Below are positions 14,294 to 22,325 of a stretch of 37,478 bases of DNA, piece by piece (within the stretch, counting starts at the first letter, position 1; the number at the start of each line of letters is the position of its first letter). This DNA comes from an uncultured Collinsella sp. GTDB lineage: Bacteria > Actinomycetota > Coriobacteriia > Coriobacteriales > Coriobacteriaceae. A program made the position numbers and the translations under genes. The notes under the pieces were generated by a model. The model was not told the DNA's origin. It saw only the letters and a program-made list of their open reading frames with translations, and made no database searches. Location: assembly GCA_900541185.1 (NCBI GenBank), contig UQIQ01000016.1:1-37478 (forward strand), in the 5' to 3' direction.

Positions 14294-16090
14294 TTAAAGC
14301 CGCTGGCACACCGTAGCCACATGCTGTCCATCAAACCCGAACCCCCAGCGCATGCGGCCCACACCGGGTCGCGGCACACGGATTTCGTCGATGCCGTCGC
14401 GCTCTATGTCGAGTAGCGACTGCACGGCCAGCAATTCCAGGCCCAGCGCATCCACATCGGGGTCATACATCATGTTGATCGTTATCAGCGGACGTTCATC
14501 GAGCATACCGATCGTATCGGCTATGTCGAACACGGCGCCCGTAGGAAAAACCTGGATGTCCCAGCGATCCGCGCCACACTTTCGCCTCGAAGCAGGATTG
14601 GCATAGCCCGGCAATCCAAAGCAGAGCCCCTGCAAGAGCAGATGATATGGCAGCGGCTTATCTGGGTCGGTCTCACCGATTCCAGCATCCCCCAGGATGC
14701 GGCTTAGCGCCCGCCTCACGGTATCCTCGTTCCCACGGCACAGCCCGTCGCGAAACGCATCGACGTCTCGAATGTCTTCGGCAGCGCACTCAAACCACTC
14801 AATAATCACTAGACGCAAGGCCTGGCGAAGCTCGTTATTGGGCAATCGCAAAGCACGGAGGCGATCGCCATGCTCTGGCTCCTCAGTCATATCCGTCGTG
14901 AGAAAACCGGACAGATACAGCGCTGTCCACATGCCATCGTCAGGCGAGAAATCTGGCTCTGCAGTGCCCAAACAAAGCGGGACCTCAGCGCACCCATGGG
15001 CCTCGAGCAAATCAAACAAGACCGAAAGGCGGTCGAGATTCCACCCGGCAACTACCCTACTCAGGCAATCCGCATACCCATACAGATCGGCGCGCACAGG
15101 CGCCGTGCAGCCTCGGTCCAGAAAACCGATCACGCGCGCCGGACTCGAGCAATAGGCCCTGCCAAACCGATATCCCTCGAGCCATTCACGCGCATCCTCC
15201 AGGTATTCCTCGCGCCCAGCATGATTCAACAGAGCCTCGACCTCGGCATCCGAAAAACCGAACCAACGGTCACACCACGCCGACAGCGGCGTCGTCAGAC
15301 AATACGAGCAGCCGCGCGAAGAAAGCGCCGCTTCGGCGGGACCGGAACACTCCCCCATCAGACACGTCAGCCGCAACGAATCGCGCGCAGTGGCAATGGC
15401 GTCAAACAGCGCACGGTCAAGTAGTTCTGCCGGATCGGCGTCGGAAGCGTCCCTCGCGCTCGCACGGCGAGACCACGCCGCATCGTACCCATCAACGAGC
15501 AATACAACCTGCTCATCGCAGGCAATCTCCAGCAGCTCTATGAGCACGCCAAGCACCGAGGCGACCTCATCCTCGCTCGCCGCGCCACGCGCAACGCGTT
15601 CGATGTGACGCACCTTGTCTCGAGCTAAATCCGGAGCCTCCAAAAGCGCCAGCAGACGAGCGCACTCGCCCGAAAGAGCATCGCGCACGACGTCGGCAAT
15701 AGCGGCGCCACGCCTCGCAGCGCCAGAAAAGTCCAGCGATATCACCGGATAGCAAGCGTACTCATCCCGATAGCGCCCGCCGTCTGCATCCCAAATCTGA
15801 GCATCGGCAAACAAACGCTGACCAGCGCGACTGACCGCCGGACGCTCCAGAAAAGCCCTGAGCATCGACAAGTTCATGCTCTTGCCAAAACCCTCGGGTC
15901 GACAGCACACCACAACGGACGCGTCGCAGTCCAACACATCGGCAATAAACATGGTCTTGTCAACCAGCATGCAACGACCAAGGGCCTCCGCATAGTCGTG
16001 CATGCCAATGGGCAAAACCGCATCGTCGGCACAGCCGATCAAGCGCACGCCAAAGCCAGCAGCACAATCAACATTTGCCTGTTCAGACAC
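14294..16090 (-). CDS. AAA-ATPase-like protein with eroded PD-(D/E)XK nuclease domain
   Basis: The family (AAA-ATPase-like plus DUF1703) is abundant in gut bacteria and of unknown role. Here the N-terminal marker YFVDKT appears as CMLVDKTMFI (40-49). The P-loop RPRRFGKT appears as RPEGFGKS (64-71), followed by NLSMLRAFLE. A VVLLVDGYDAAW segment is the Walker B. In the C-terminal domain, SRRKCGADRWDI keeps the Asp, but the Glu-x-Lys of the nuclease motif is missing (PLITINMMYDP instead), so cleavage is unlikely. The protein is unusually rich in Cys. I chose the GTG at 16090, preceded by AGGGGG; a TTG one codon earlier is equally placed. Upstream in-frame starts lack a binding site. The length is 598 residues. 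Confidence 0.7.
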   Translation of the reverse strand: MSEQANVDCAAGFGVRLIGCADDAVLPIGMHDYAEALGRCMLVDKTMFIADVLDCDASVVVCCRPEGFGKSMNLSMLRAFLERPAVSRAGQRLFADAQIWDADGGRYRDEYACYPVISLDFSGAARRGAAIADVVRDALSGECARLLALLEAPDLARDKVRHIERVARGAASEDEVASVLGVLIELLEIACDEQVVLLVDGYDAAWSRRASARDASDADPAELLDRALFDAIATARDSLRLTCLMGECSGPAEAALSSRGCSYCLTTPLSAWCDRWFGFSDAEVEALLNHAGREEYLEDAREWLEGYRFGRAYCSSPARVIGFLDRGCTAPVRADLYGYADCLSRVVAGWNLDRLSVLFDLLEAHGCAEVPLCLGTAEPDFSPDDGMWTALYLSGFLTTDMTEEPEHGDRLRALRLPNNELRQALRLVIIEWFECAAEDIRDVDAFRDGLCRGNEDTVRRALSRILGDAGIGETDPDKPLPYHLLLQGLCFGLPGYANPASRRKCGADRWDIQVFPTGAVFDIADTIGMLDERPLITINMMYDPDVDALGLELLAVQSLLDIERDGIDEIRVPRPGVGRMRWGFGFDGQHVATVCQRL

Positions 16091-16221
16091 CAAAACGTTC
16101 CCCCTAAATCGCTGCACGATGCCAATTGTAATGACCGCCTCGCGCGTACCGACGACGCCGCGCAAACATATCGGGCAACGGTAGAAACAAGAGGTGTGAG
16201 GGGGCATAACTAATCGTTGCA

Positions 16222-16260
16222 CAACAAAACGGGGCCCGATGCATTCGCACCGGACCCCGT
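16222..16260 (-). terminator. Rho-independent terminator of the surface-protein gene
   Basis: On the minus strand a 14-bp stem with two mismatches (16260-16247 with 16242-16229) and a 4-base loop is followed by TTTTGTTG. It lies 33 bases after the stop of the surface protein. Confidence 0.75.
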
Positions 16261-16292
16261 CCCAACTCTTTAGTTATCTAGCAACCAAGAGG

Positions 16293-18077
16293 CTACTCCT
16301 CAGAGTCGTCCTCCCCAGAAGCTTTCTTCTGCTGATCGAGCTTATGCTTACCACTTACGATAGACGTAGCGCCCAGTGTGGCCAAGCTCGCGCTGGCAAG
16401 GCTCGCCATCACAATCAGATCGCCCGTCTTGGGCATGTTGCCGCCCGAGGACTTGGTAGTTGTAGTCGTCGTGGTCGTGGTGGTCACCGTTTTGGAGTCA
16501 TTTTGCTCCTGGACCTGGTTGTCGGTGTTGCCCTTACCGCCGTCCTCGCCCTGCTGCTTTCCGTCCTCGGTCTTGTCCTTGTTCTCGTCCTTCTTCTGAG
16601 CGGATTTGTCGCCCTTCTCATCAGAGCTAGGACCCTTATCGGATTCAGCCTTCTCGGAAGCCTTGTCCTTGGAGTCGCCCTTTGCGGCCTCGGTCTTTTC
16701 CGTGGAAACCTGATCAGAGTTGTCCTTGTTCTGAGTCGAGCCATTATTGACGCCAGCCATCAGCGAAGAGCCCAGCGTAGAACCAAGCTGCACGGAGAAA
16801 GAAGGCTTCTTGTCCGGCGAAGCAACGGGAGCGTCCGGCGCCTTATTCGAGTCGTCCTTGGAAGCATCGGAACCAGGGGTTGCGTCAGAGCCGGAGCCAT
16901 TGTTAGAGCCGGTGCCAACGGACGAACCGCTCGAGCCGGTGGATGAGCTAGAGGTGTCAGCGTCGGTCGAACCAGAAGCGGCGCTGTCCGTATTGCCGGC
17001 AGAGCTTGAAGACGAATCGCCCGCAGCAGAGCCGTTCGAAACGGAGCCGCTCGAGGTAGAGCCGTCGTTGGTAGTGCCACCAGCAGAGCCATTACCGTCA
17101 ACATCGGTCGAGGGCGCATCCATCCTGTCATCGTTGGCATCGTCACTCGATTCGTCATTCGAATCAGGCGTCGGCGAAGGTGCCGGCGTGGGCTCGGGCT
17201 GCACGGGCGTCGCAGCGGCAGCCTCGTCCTCAGCAATATAAACCAAGCAGTCTTTGAGCTCATTCCTATAGCGATTCTTCCAGCCCTCATGGTACTGGGT
17301 CTGGCTCGAATACTTGGTGGCGACGTTGTTGACCACGCTGCTGGAAAGCGCCGTCACAAACTCGCGGTCGGACATGTCGTTGGAAAGATTTGCCCAACGG
17401 AAGAAGTCCCGGCAGCCACCGGTGCCGCACATGTTGGTGATGCTCCACACCATACCCTTGACGCAATCGGCGCGGCCAGAGATGTCAATGCCCAAACCGC
17501 TCTTGAGCCACGCCTCGGTTACCGCATAGTAAGAGTTGTACGCATAGGCGTCCTGAAGTGCCGAGAACTCGGCAGAATCGATATTGTACGCACCCTGGAA
17601 GGCCTCCTGAGCGATACGGCCCAGCTCGGTAAGTTGCCCGTTCTCGGACATGGCATTGCTCGCGTTGGAGATCTCGCTGCCGCGATCGATCGCGTCCTTG
17701 AGCATGCTGTATTTTTCGGGGTTGTAGTTGTAGGCCTGCTTCATAAACGGAATGAGCGACCAACGGCGATCGAACTGGTAATAGCCCAGCGCGTTATAGC
17801 CGTCCCCATACGAAAAGCCCTGGTTATAGTTGCCGTGGCTCTCGTACTTGGTAAAGTACTTCATCTCACTGGTCACGTTAACAAACGAAACGCCCTGGAC
17901 CGACCTCAGCACGCCCGAGAAGGACTGCTGGGTGTAGAGGCCCTTATCGATATCGGTAGCATCCGAGGCAACACCCGGCGTGGGCTCCTCGGCAGCAGCG
18001 GGCGCAGGCGCGCTAACGGCGCCAAACGAAAGTGCCAACGTCAGGCCCGCAACAATCGCGGAATGTTTGGGCTGCAT
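16293..18077 (-). CDS. Secreted surface protein with lysozyme-like domain and sorting-like tail
   Basis: The 594-residue protein begins with a signal peptide (residues 1-29, cleavage after APAAAE-like Ala-rich end). Residues 70-280 form a globular domain with FTKYESHGNYNQGF, GDGYNALGYYQFDRRWSL and DCVKGMVWSITNMCGTGGC. This resembles the Glu-containing fold of lysozyme/transglycosylase domains, with E79 as the candidate acid. A long disordered Ser/Asp/Gly/Thr then Lys/Glu-rich region (about 290-545) includes a run of ten Thr. The C-terminus has MPKTG (548-552), a hydrophobic segment and a charged tail, so it looks like a sortase substrate with Met in place of Leu. It has a good GGGAGGA binding site. 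It probably acts on or in the cell wall. The enzyme activity is inferred. Confidence 0.7.
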   Translation of the reverse strand: MQPKHSAIVAGLTLALSFGAVSAPAPAAAEEPTPGVASDATDIDKGLYTQQSFSGVLRSVQGVSFVNVTSEMKYFTKYESHGNYNQGFSYGDGYNALGYYQFDRRWSLIPFMKQAYNYNPEKYSMLKDAIDRGSEISNASNAMSENGQLTELGRIAQEAFQGAYNIDSAEFSALQDAYAYNSYYAVTEAWLKSGLGIDISGRADCVKGMVWSITNMCGTGGCRDFFRWANLSNDMSDREFVTALSSSVVNNVATKYSSQTQYHEGWKNRYRNELKDCLVYIAEDEAAAATPVQPEPTPAPSPTPDSNDESSDDANDDRMDAPSTDVDGNGSAGGTTNDGSTSSGSVSNGSAAGDSSSSSAGNTDSAASGSTDADTSSSSTGSSGSSVGTGSNNGSGSDATPGSDASKDDSNKAPDAPVASPDKKPSFSVQLGSTLGSSLMAGVNNGSTQNKDNSDQVSTEKTEAAKGDSKDKASEKAESDKGPSSDEKGDKSAQKKDENKDKTEDGKQQGEDGGKGNTDNQVQEQNDSKTVTTTTTTTTTTKSSGGNMPKTGDLIVMASLASASLATLGATSIVSGKHKLDQQKKASGEDDSEE

Positions 18078-18147
18078 AAAATCCTCCCTGCATTGGTGTA
18101 GTTAAAGTTCAGTTTGCAAAGATAAAAATAAGTATTGCAGCTCGCCC

Positions 18148-18163
18148 GTTGTTACACAACAAC
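18148..18163. promoter_or_regulatory. Palindrome upstream of the surface-protein gene
   Basis: GTTGTT-ACAC-AACAAC is a perfect 6-bp inverted repeat with a 4-base centre. It lies 71 bases before the surface-protein start and downstream of the Rrf2 gene's stop. Further GTTGTT copies lie next to it on the minus strand. It is a candidate operator; no regulator is known. Confidence 0.3.
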
Positions 18164-18216
18164 CCCTCGGTAAACGGCAACAACCCTCCGCGAAATCTTA
18201 AGGAATTGCGGTCAAC

Positions 18217-18648
18217 CTACAGCTTAATGTCAAAGTTGATCTCGGGGACGGCGGCCAGGTCGGCCAACGTCACGCCGTCGACGTACTTTTCGATCACGTC
18301 GTCCAAGCCGCGCCAGAACTTGACCGTTGAGCACAGGTCACTGCGGGTGCAGCTGTTGTCGATGCCGTCGCACGCCACCGGGGCCGTGCTCCCCTCAACG
18401 GCGCGCAGGATGTCGCCGGCACGTACCTCGGCCGGGTCCTTGGCCATCATGTAGCCGCCGCCCTTGCCGCGCACGCTCTTAAGCAGGCCCGCCTTCATAA
18501 GCGGGCGAACCAGCTGCTCCAAATACTTTTGCGAGATATGCTCGCGGTCGGCGACCTCGCGCAGGGCAATCTTGCCCTCGGCATCGCCCAACGCCGCGAT
18601 ATAGATCATCAGCCGGAGGGCATAGCGGCCCTTGGAAGAAATGAGCAT
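18217..18648 (-). CDS. Rrf2-family iron-sulfur regulator (IscR/SufR type)
   Basis: The 143-residue protein has the N-terminal winged helix of Rrf2 regulators (LISSKGRYALRLMIYIA, then EHISQKYLEQLVRPLMKAGLLKSVRG with the GKGGGY wing). It also has the three Cys that bind an iron-sulfur cluster, C93, C100 and C106, spaced much as in IscR. The start is the ATG with GGAGG six bases upstream; an upstream in-frame extension is unlikely. It is divergent from sufC, and an IscR-like site lies between them. It very likely senses cluster status and controls the suf operon and itself. Confidence 0.88.
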   Translation of the reverse strand: MLISSKGRYALRLMIYIAALGDAEGKIALREVADREHISQKYLEQLVRPLMKAGLLKSVRGKGGGYMMAKDPAEVRAGDILRAVEGSTAPVACDGIDNSCTRSDLCSTVKFWRGLDDVIEKYVDGVTLADLAAVPEINFDIKL

Positions 18649-18711
18649 ACCTACCCTCCCATAACGTTGGAGACAAGCACTTCCGATGAATTTGTCCCGC
18701 AATTTGAAAAG

Positions 18712-18744
18712 TCGAGTGGATTAGTCGGGTTTTCCCTTGACTAA
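18712..18744. promoter_or_regulatory. suf promoter region with IscR-like site and dyad
   Basis: On the minus strand 18728-18712 reads CCGACTAATCCACTCGA. This fits the E. coli IscR type-1 core (YYGACTRWWWYAGTCRR, from memory) at 15 of 17 positions. Overlapping it, TTAGTC (18721-18726) and GACTAA (18739-18744) form an inverted repeat. The second half-site overlaps a TTGACT -35 box (18737-18742) of sufC. The -10 is weaker (TAACTT at 18759-18764, 16 bases away). A bound regulator here would block sufC transcription. Confidence 0.5.
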
Positions 18745-18828
18745 CGCCGAACCCATAGTAACTTTATTCCGAGAAGATTCCTAGGCTTTAGTACACCTAT
18801 GAGTACACCATATAAAGAGAGGGACAGC

Positions 18829-19629
18829 ATGAGCGCAAATCCGCTGCTTTCCATCGAAGGTCTGACCGCCTCCGTGGACGAGAAGACCATCCTCCACAAC
18901 GTCAACCTCAATGTCGCCGCCAGCGAGACCCACGTGCTGATGGGCCCCAACGGCGCCGGCAAGTCTACCCTCGGTCACCTAGTCATGGGCGACCCCGTCT
19001 ACACGGTCAACGACGGCCGCATCGTCTTTGACGGCCAGGATATCACTGAGCTCACCACCGACAAGCGTTCGCGCGCCGGCCTGTTCCTGAGCTTCCAGGC
19101 CCCGGTCGAGATCCCGGGCGTGCCGCTGTCGAGCTTTTTGCGCGCCAGCATCGCCGGCCGCCCCGGCTTGGAGATGAAGGGCAAGGAGTTCCGCCGTCGC
19201 GTCAAGGAGCTCGCGGCCGAGCTCAACATGGATACCGCCTATCTCAACCGTGAGCTGGGCGTGGGCTTCTCGGGCGGCGAGAAGAAAAAGGTCGAGATGC
19301 TCCAGCTCCTGCTGCTGCAGCCCAAACTCGCCATCCTCGACGAGACCGACTCGGGCCTGGACGTCGACGCCCTTTCCACCGTCAGCCACGGCATGGACGC
19401 CTACCGCAAGAGCTGCGACGGCTCCATGCTCATCATCACGCACAACACACGCATCTTGGAGCACCTGGATGTCGACCGCGTCCACGTTATGGTCAAGGGC
19501 CACATCGTGCGCGAGGACGACGCCTCGCTCATCCCCTGGATCGACAAGAACGGCTTTGAGACCTTCGAGCGCGAGGCCGCCGAGCAGCGCGCCCAGGCCG
19601 AGGCCGCCGCTGCCGAGCAGCAGGCGTAA
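18829..19629 (+). CDS. sufC: SufC, ATPase of the SUF Fe-S assembly complex
   Basis: The 266-residue ABC ATPase carries Walker A GPNGAGKST at 39-47, the signature FSGGEKKKVEML, and a Walker B ending LAILDETDSGLD, as in SufC. It powers cluster assembly on the SufBCD scaffold. The start is the ATG preceded by GAGAGGGA; an ATG ten codons earlier lacks a binding site. It is first in the suf operon and is followed after 12 bases by sufB. The C-terminal tail is Ala/Glu-rich. Confidence 0.95.
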   Translation: MSANPLLSIEGLTASVDEKTILHNVNLNVAASETHVLMGPNGAGKSTLGHLVMGDPVYTVNDGRIVFDGQDITELTTDKRSRAGLFLSFQAPVEIPGVPLSSFLRASIAGRPGLEMKGKEFRRRVKELAAELNMDTAYLNRELGVGFSGGEKKKVEMLQLLLLQPKLAILDETDSGLDVDALSTVSHGMDAYRKSCDGSMLIITHNTRILEHLDVDRVHVMVKGHIVREDDASLIPWIDKNGFETFEREAAEQRAQAEAAAAEQQA

Positions 19630-19641
19630 AGGGGCGACGCA

Positions 19642-21054
19642 ATGACCAAGAACCGCACCGAGGTCGCGGACATCGACCGCAGCCTGTACGATTTCACCTA
19701 TGGCGAGGAGGGTTTCGAGCGCCTCGACGCCGGCATCACGCCCGACATCGTGCGCGAGATCAGCGCCAAGAAGGACGAGCCGCAGTGGATGCTCGACCTG
19801 CGCTTAAAGTCCCTCGAGATCTTCAATCGTTTTCCCGACCCGACGTGGGGTCCCTCCATCGAGGGCCTGGACATGGACAACATCGTCACCTACGTCAAGC
19901 CCAACACCGACCAAAAGCACGACTGGGAGTCGGTGCCCGACGACATCAAGAACACCTTTGAGCGCCTTGGCATCCCCGAGGCCGAGCGCAGCTACCTGGC
20001 GGGCGTCGGCGCGCAGTACGACTCCGAGCTGGTCTACCACAACATGCAGGACACCGCATCCAAGATGGGCATCGTCTACTCCGGCATCGAGGAGGCCCTG
20101 CACGATCCGCAGTGGGAGCCGCTCATCCACGAGAAGTTCATGACGCTCATCCCGCCCACCGACCACAAGTTTGCGGCCCTCCACGGCGCCGTGTGGTCGG
20201 GCGGCTCGTTTGTCTACGTTCCCAAGGGCACCAAGCTCGACTTCCCGCTGCAGAGCTACTTCCGCCTCAACGCCAAGGGCGCCGGCCAGTTTGAGCACAC
20301 GCTCATCATCGTCGAGGACGATGCCGACCTTCACTTCATCGAAGGCTGCTCCGCGCCCAAGTACAACGTGGCCAACCTCCACGCCGGTGCCGTTGAGCTT
20401 TTTGTGGGCAAGCGTGCGCACCTGCGCTACTCGACCATCGAGAACTGGTCCAAGAACATGTACAACCTCAACACCAAGCGTGCGCGCGTGGACGAGGACG
20501 GCGATATCGAATGGATCAGCGGCTCCTTCGGCAGCCACGTGGGCTACCTCTACCCCATGAGCGTGCTCAATGGCCGCCGCGCCCGCTCGAGCTTTACCGG
20601 CATCACCTTTGCCGGCGCCGGCCAGAACCTCGACACCGGCTGCAAGGTCGTGCTCAACGCCCCCGATACCTCGGCGACCGTCGAGACCAAGGGCATCTCC
20701 AAGAGCGGCGGCATCCAGACCTTCCGCAGCTCCATCGTGGCCACGCCCAAGGCCGAGGGCTCCAAGGCAACCGTGAGCTGCCAGTCGCTCATGCTCGACG
20801 ACCAGAGCCGCTCCGACACCATCCCCGCCATGGACATCCGCGCCAAGAACGTCGACATCGGCCACGAGGCCACCATCGGCCGCATCGGCGACGACAAGGT
20901 GTTCTACCTGATGAGCCGCGGTATCTCGGAGGAAGAGGCCCGCACCATGATCGTCAACGGCTTTGCCAACCCGGTCTCCAAGGAACTGCCGTTGGAGTAC
21001 GCCGTCGAGATGAACAACCTGATCAAGCTCGAGATGGAAGGAGCGATCGGATAA
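19642..21054 (+). CDS. sufB: SufB, Fe-S cluster scaffold protein
   Basis: The 470-residue protein has the full SufB body: YSGIEEALHDP, GGSFVYVPKG, AGQFEHTLIIVEDDA, YSTIENWSKNMYNLNTKRA and the conserved late segment SKATVSCQSLMLDDQS. The Cys in that segment corresponds to the sulfur-receiving Cys of E. coli SufB. With SufC and SufD it forms the scaffold on which clusters are built. It has AAAGGGG before the ATG and its stop overlaps the sufD start (TAATG). Confidence 0.95.
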   Translation: MTKNRTEVADIDRSLYDFTYGEEGFERLDAGITPDIVREISAKKDEPQWMLDLRLKSLEIFNRFPDPTWGPSIEGLDMDNIVTYVKPNTDQKHDWESVPDDIKNTFERLGIPEAERSYLAGVGAQYDSELVYHNMQDTASKMGIVYSGIEEALHDPQWEPLIHEKFMTLIPPTDHKFAALHGAVWSGGSFVYVPKGTKLDFPLQSYFRLNAKGAGQFEHTLIIVEDDADLHFIEGCSAPKYNVANLHAGAVELFVGKRAHLRYSTIENWSKNMYNLNTKRARVDEDGDIEWISGSFGSHVGYLYPMSVLNGRRARSSFTGITFAGAGQNLDTGCKVVLNAPDTSATVETKGISKSGGIQTFRSSIVATPKAEGSKATVSCQSLMLDDQSRSDTIPAMDIRAKNVDIGHEATIGRIGDDKVFYLMSRGISEEEARTMIVNGFANPVSKELPLEYAVEMNNLIKLEMEGAIG

Positions 21055-22325
21055 TGAAACAGACCACCAACACCGCTGCTACCACCCTTGAGCAGGTCAA
21101 TGCGATGCCGGCTGCCACTTGGGGTTGGCTCAAGATGAACCAGACCAAGCTCGAACTCTCTAACGAGCTTGCCACCGCTCCCACCGAGGCCGTTGAGGTC
21201 GAGGGCTTGGACGAGCAGTTTACTGGCGTGGCAGACGCGTTCGAAGCCGCCATGGACGCCATGGCCGAGCGCTTCCCCGAGCGCCGCGCCTCCGCCCCCG
21301 GTGATGCAGCCGACCGCGCCCGCATCACGCCCGAGACCGAGCTCGACGTGCCCGCCACCTCTGTCTACCAGGCCGGCGCCATCAAGCTCGAAGAGGAGCT
21401 CTCCCCTGCTGAAGCCTTCGAGACCGGCATGGGCGAGGCTGCCTACGCCTACTTGGCCGAGCACGCCACCAAGCGCATCGTCATCGATGTGCCCGCATAC
21501 AAGCACGTCACGGTTACCGTGCGCGTGAGCGGTGTCGATGCCGCCGCGGCCATCGCCGCCATCGACGTCGTCGCCCGTCCCCAGTCGACGCTCGATCTGC
21601 TTATTGCCCTAGACTCCCCCGTTGCCGGCCAAGGCGTCGTGGGTTCCGTGCTACGCGTGTGCGCCCACGAGTACGCCACCGTCAACGTGACCTGCACGCA
21701 GACGCTCGACGATAGCTGGATCGCGCTCGACGACACCGGCCTGTTCCTGGACGAGGGCGCGCGCGTCAACGTGCAGCACAGCGTCCTGGGTGCCGGCGCC
21801 AGCGCCACCGGCCTTGCCGGCGACCTGCTGGGCGATACCGCCAAGGTCACCATCGATACTGACTACCTGGGCGCCCGCGAGCAGGTGCGCGACTTTAACT
21901 ACGAGCTGCGCCACCGCGGTCGCAAGACCGAGTGCGAGATCGACGCCAACGGCGTACTGACCGGCACGTCCAAGAAGGTCTACCGCGGCACCATCGACCT
22001 CGTGCACGGCTGCAAGGGTGCAACCGGCACCGAGCGCGAGACGGTGCTTTTGGCCAACAAGGGCGTCGACAACAAGACCGTCCCCGTCATCCTGTGCGAC
22101 GAGGACGACGTCGCCGGCAACCACGGCGCCACCATCGGTCACGTCCGCGACGAGCAGCTGTTCTACCTCGCCTGCCGCGGCCTTGACCAAAACGCCGCCG
22201 AGGACCTGTTCATCCGCGCCAAGCTGGAGGACGCCGCGCTTTCCGCCACCGACGAGCGCACTCGCGCAGCCGTCGTCCGCCTGGGCAACAACCTGATTGA
22301 CAACTTTGAAGAGGAGCTCGCATGA
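21054..22325 (+). CDS. sufD: SufD, scaffold partner of SufB and SufC
   Basis: The 423-residue protein shows SufD features: a less conserved N-terminal part (MKQTTNTAATTLEQVNAMP), a beta-helix middle, and the C-terminal VILCDEDDVAGNHGATIGHV and FYLACRGLDQNAAEDLFIRA segment with the conserved His of the SufB-SufD interface. The frame stays open upstream into sufB, but the ATG overlapping the sufB stop is the sensible start. Its own stop overlaps the sufS start by four bases (ATGA). Confidence 0.92.
   Translation: MKQTTNTAATTLEQVNAMPAATWGWLKMNQTKLELSNELATAPTEAVEVEGLDEQFTGVADAFEAAMDAMAERFPERRASAPGDAADRARITPETELDVPATSVYQAGAIKLEEELSPAEAFETGMGEAAYAYLAEHATKRIVIDVPAYKHVTVTVRVSGVDAAAAIAAIDVVARPQSTLDLLIALDSPVAGQGVVGSVLRVCAHEYATVNVTCTQTLDDSWIALDDTGLFLDEGARVNVQHSVLGAGASATGLAGDLLGDTAKVTIDTDYLGAREQVRDFNYELRHRGRKTECEIDANGVLTGTSKKVYRGTIDLVHGCKGATGTERETVLLANKGVDNKTVPVILCDEDDVAGNHGATIGHVRDEQLFYLACRGLDQNAAEDLFIRAKLEDAALSATDERTRAAVVRLGNNLIDNFEEELA

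Noticed and set aside
16453..16500. Phase-variable repeat in the poly-Thr run of the surface protein
   Set aside because: The Thr codons are mixed (ACC, ACG, ACT, ACA), so there is no perfect repeat for slippage.
20511..21053. Upstream extension of the sufD frame through sufB
   Set aside because: The translation is low-complexity Arg/His/Pro-rich shadow of sufB, and the ATG overlapping the sufB stop fits SufD.
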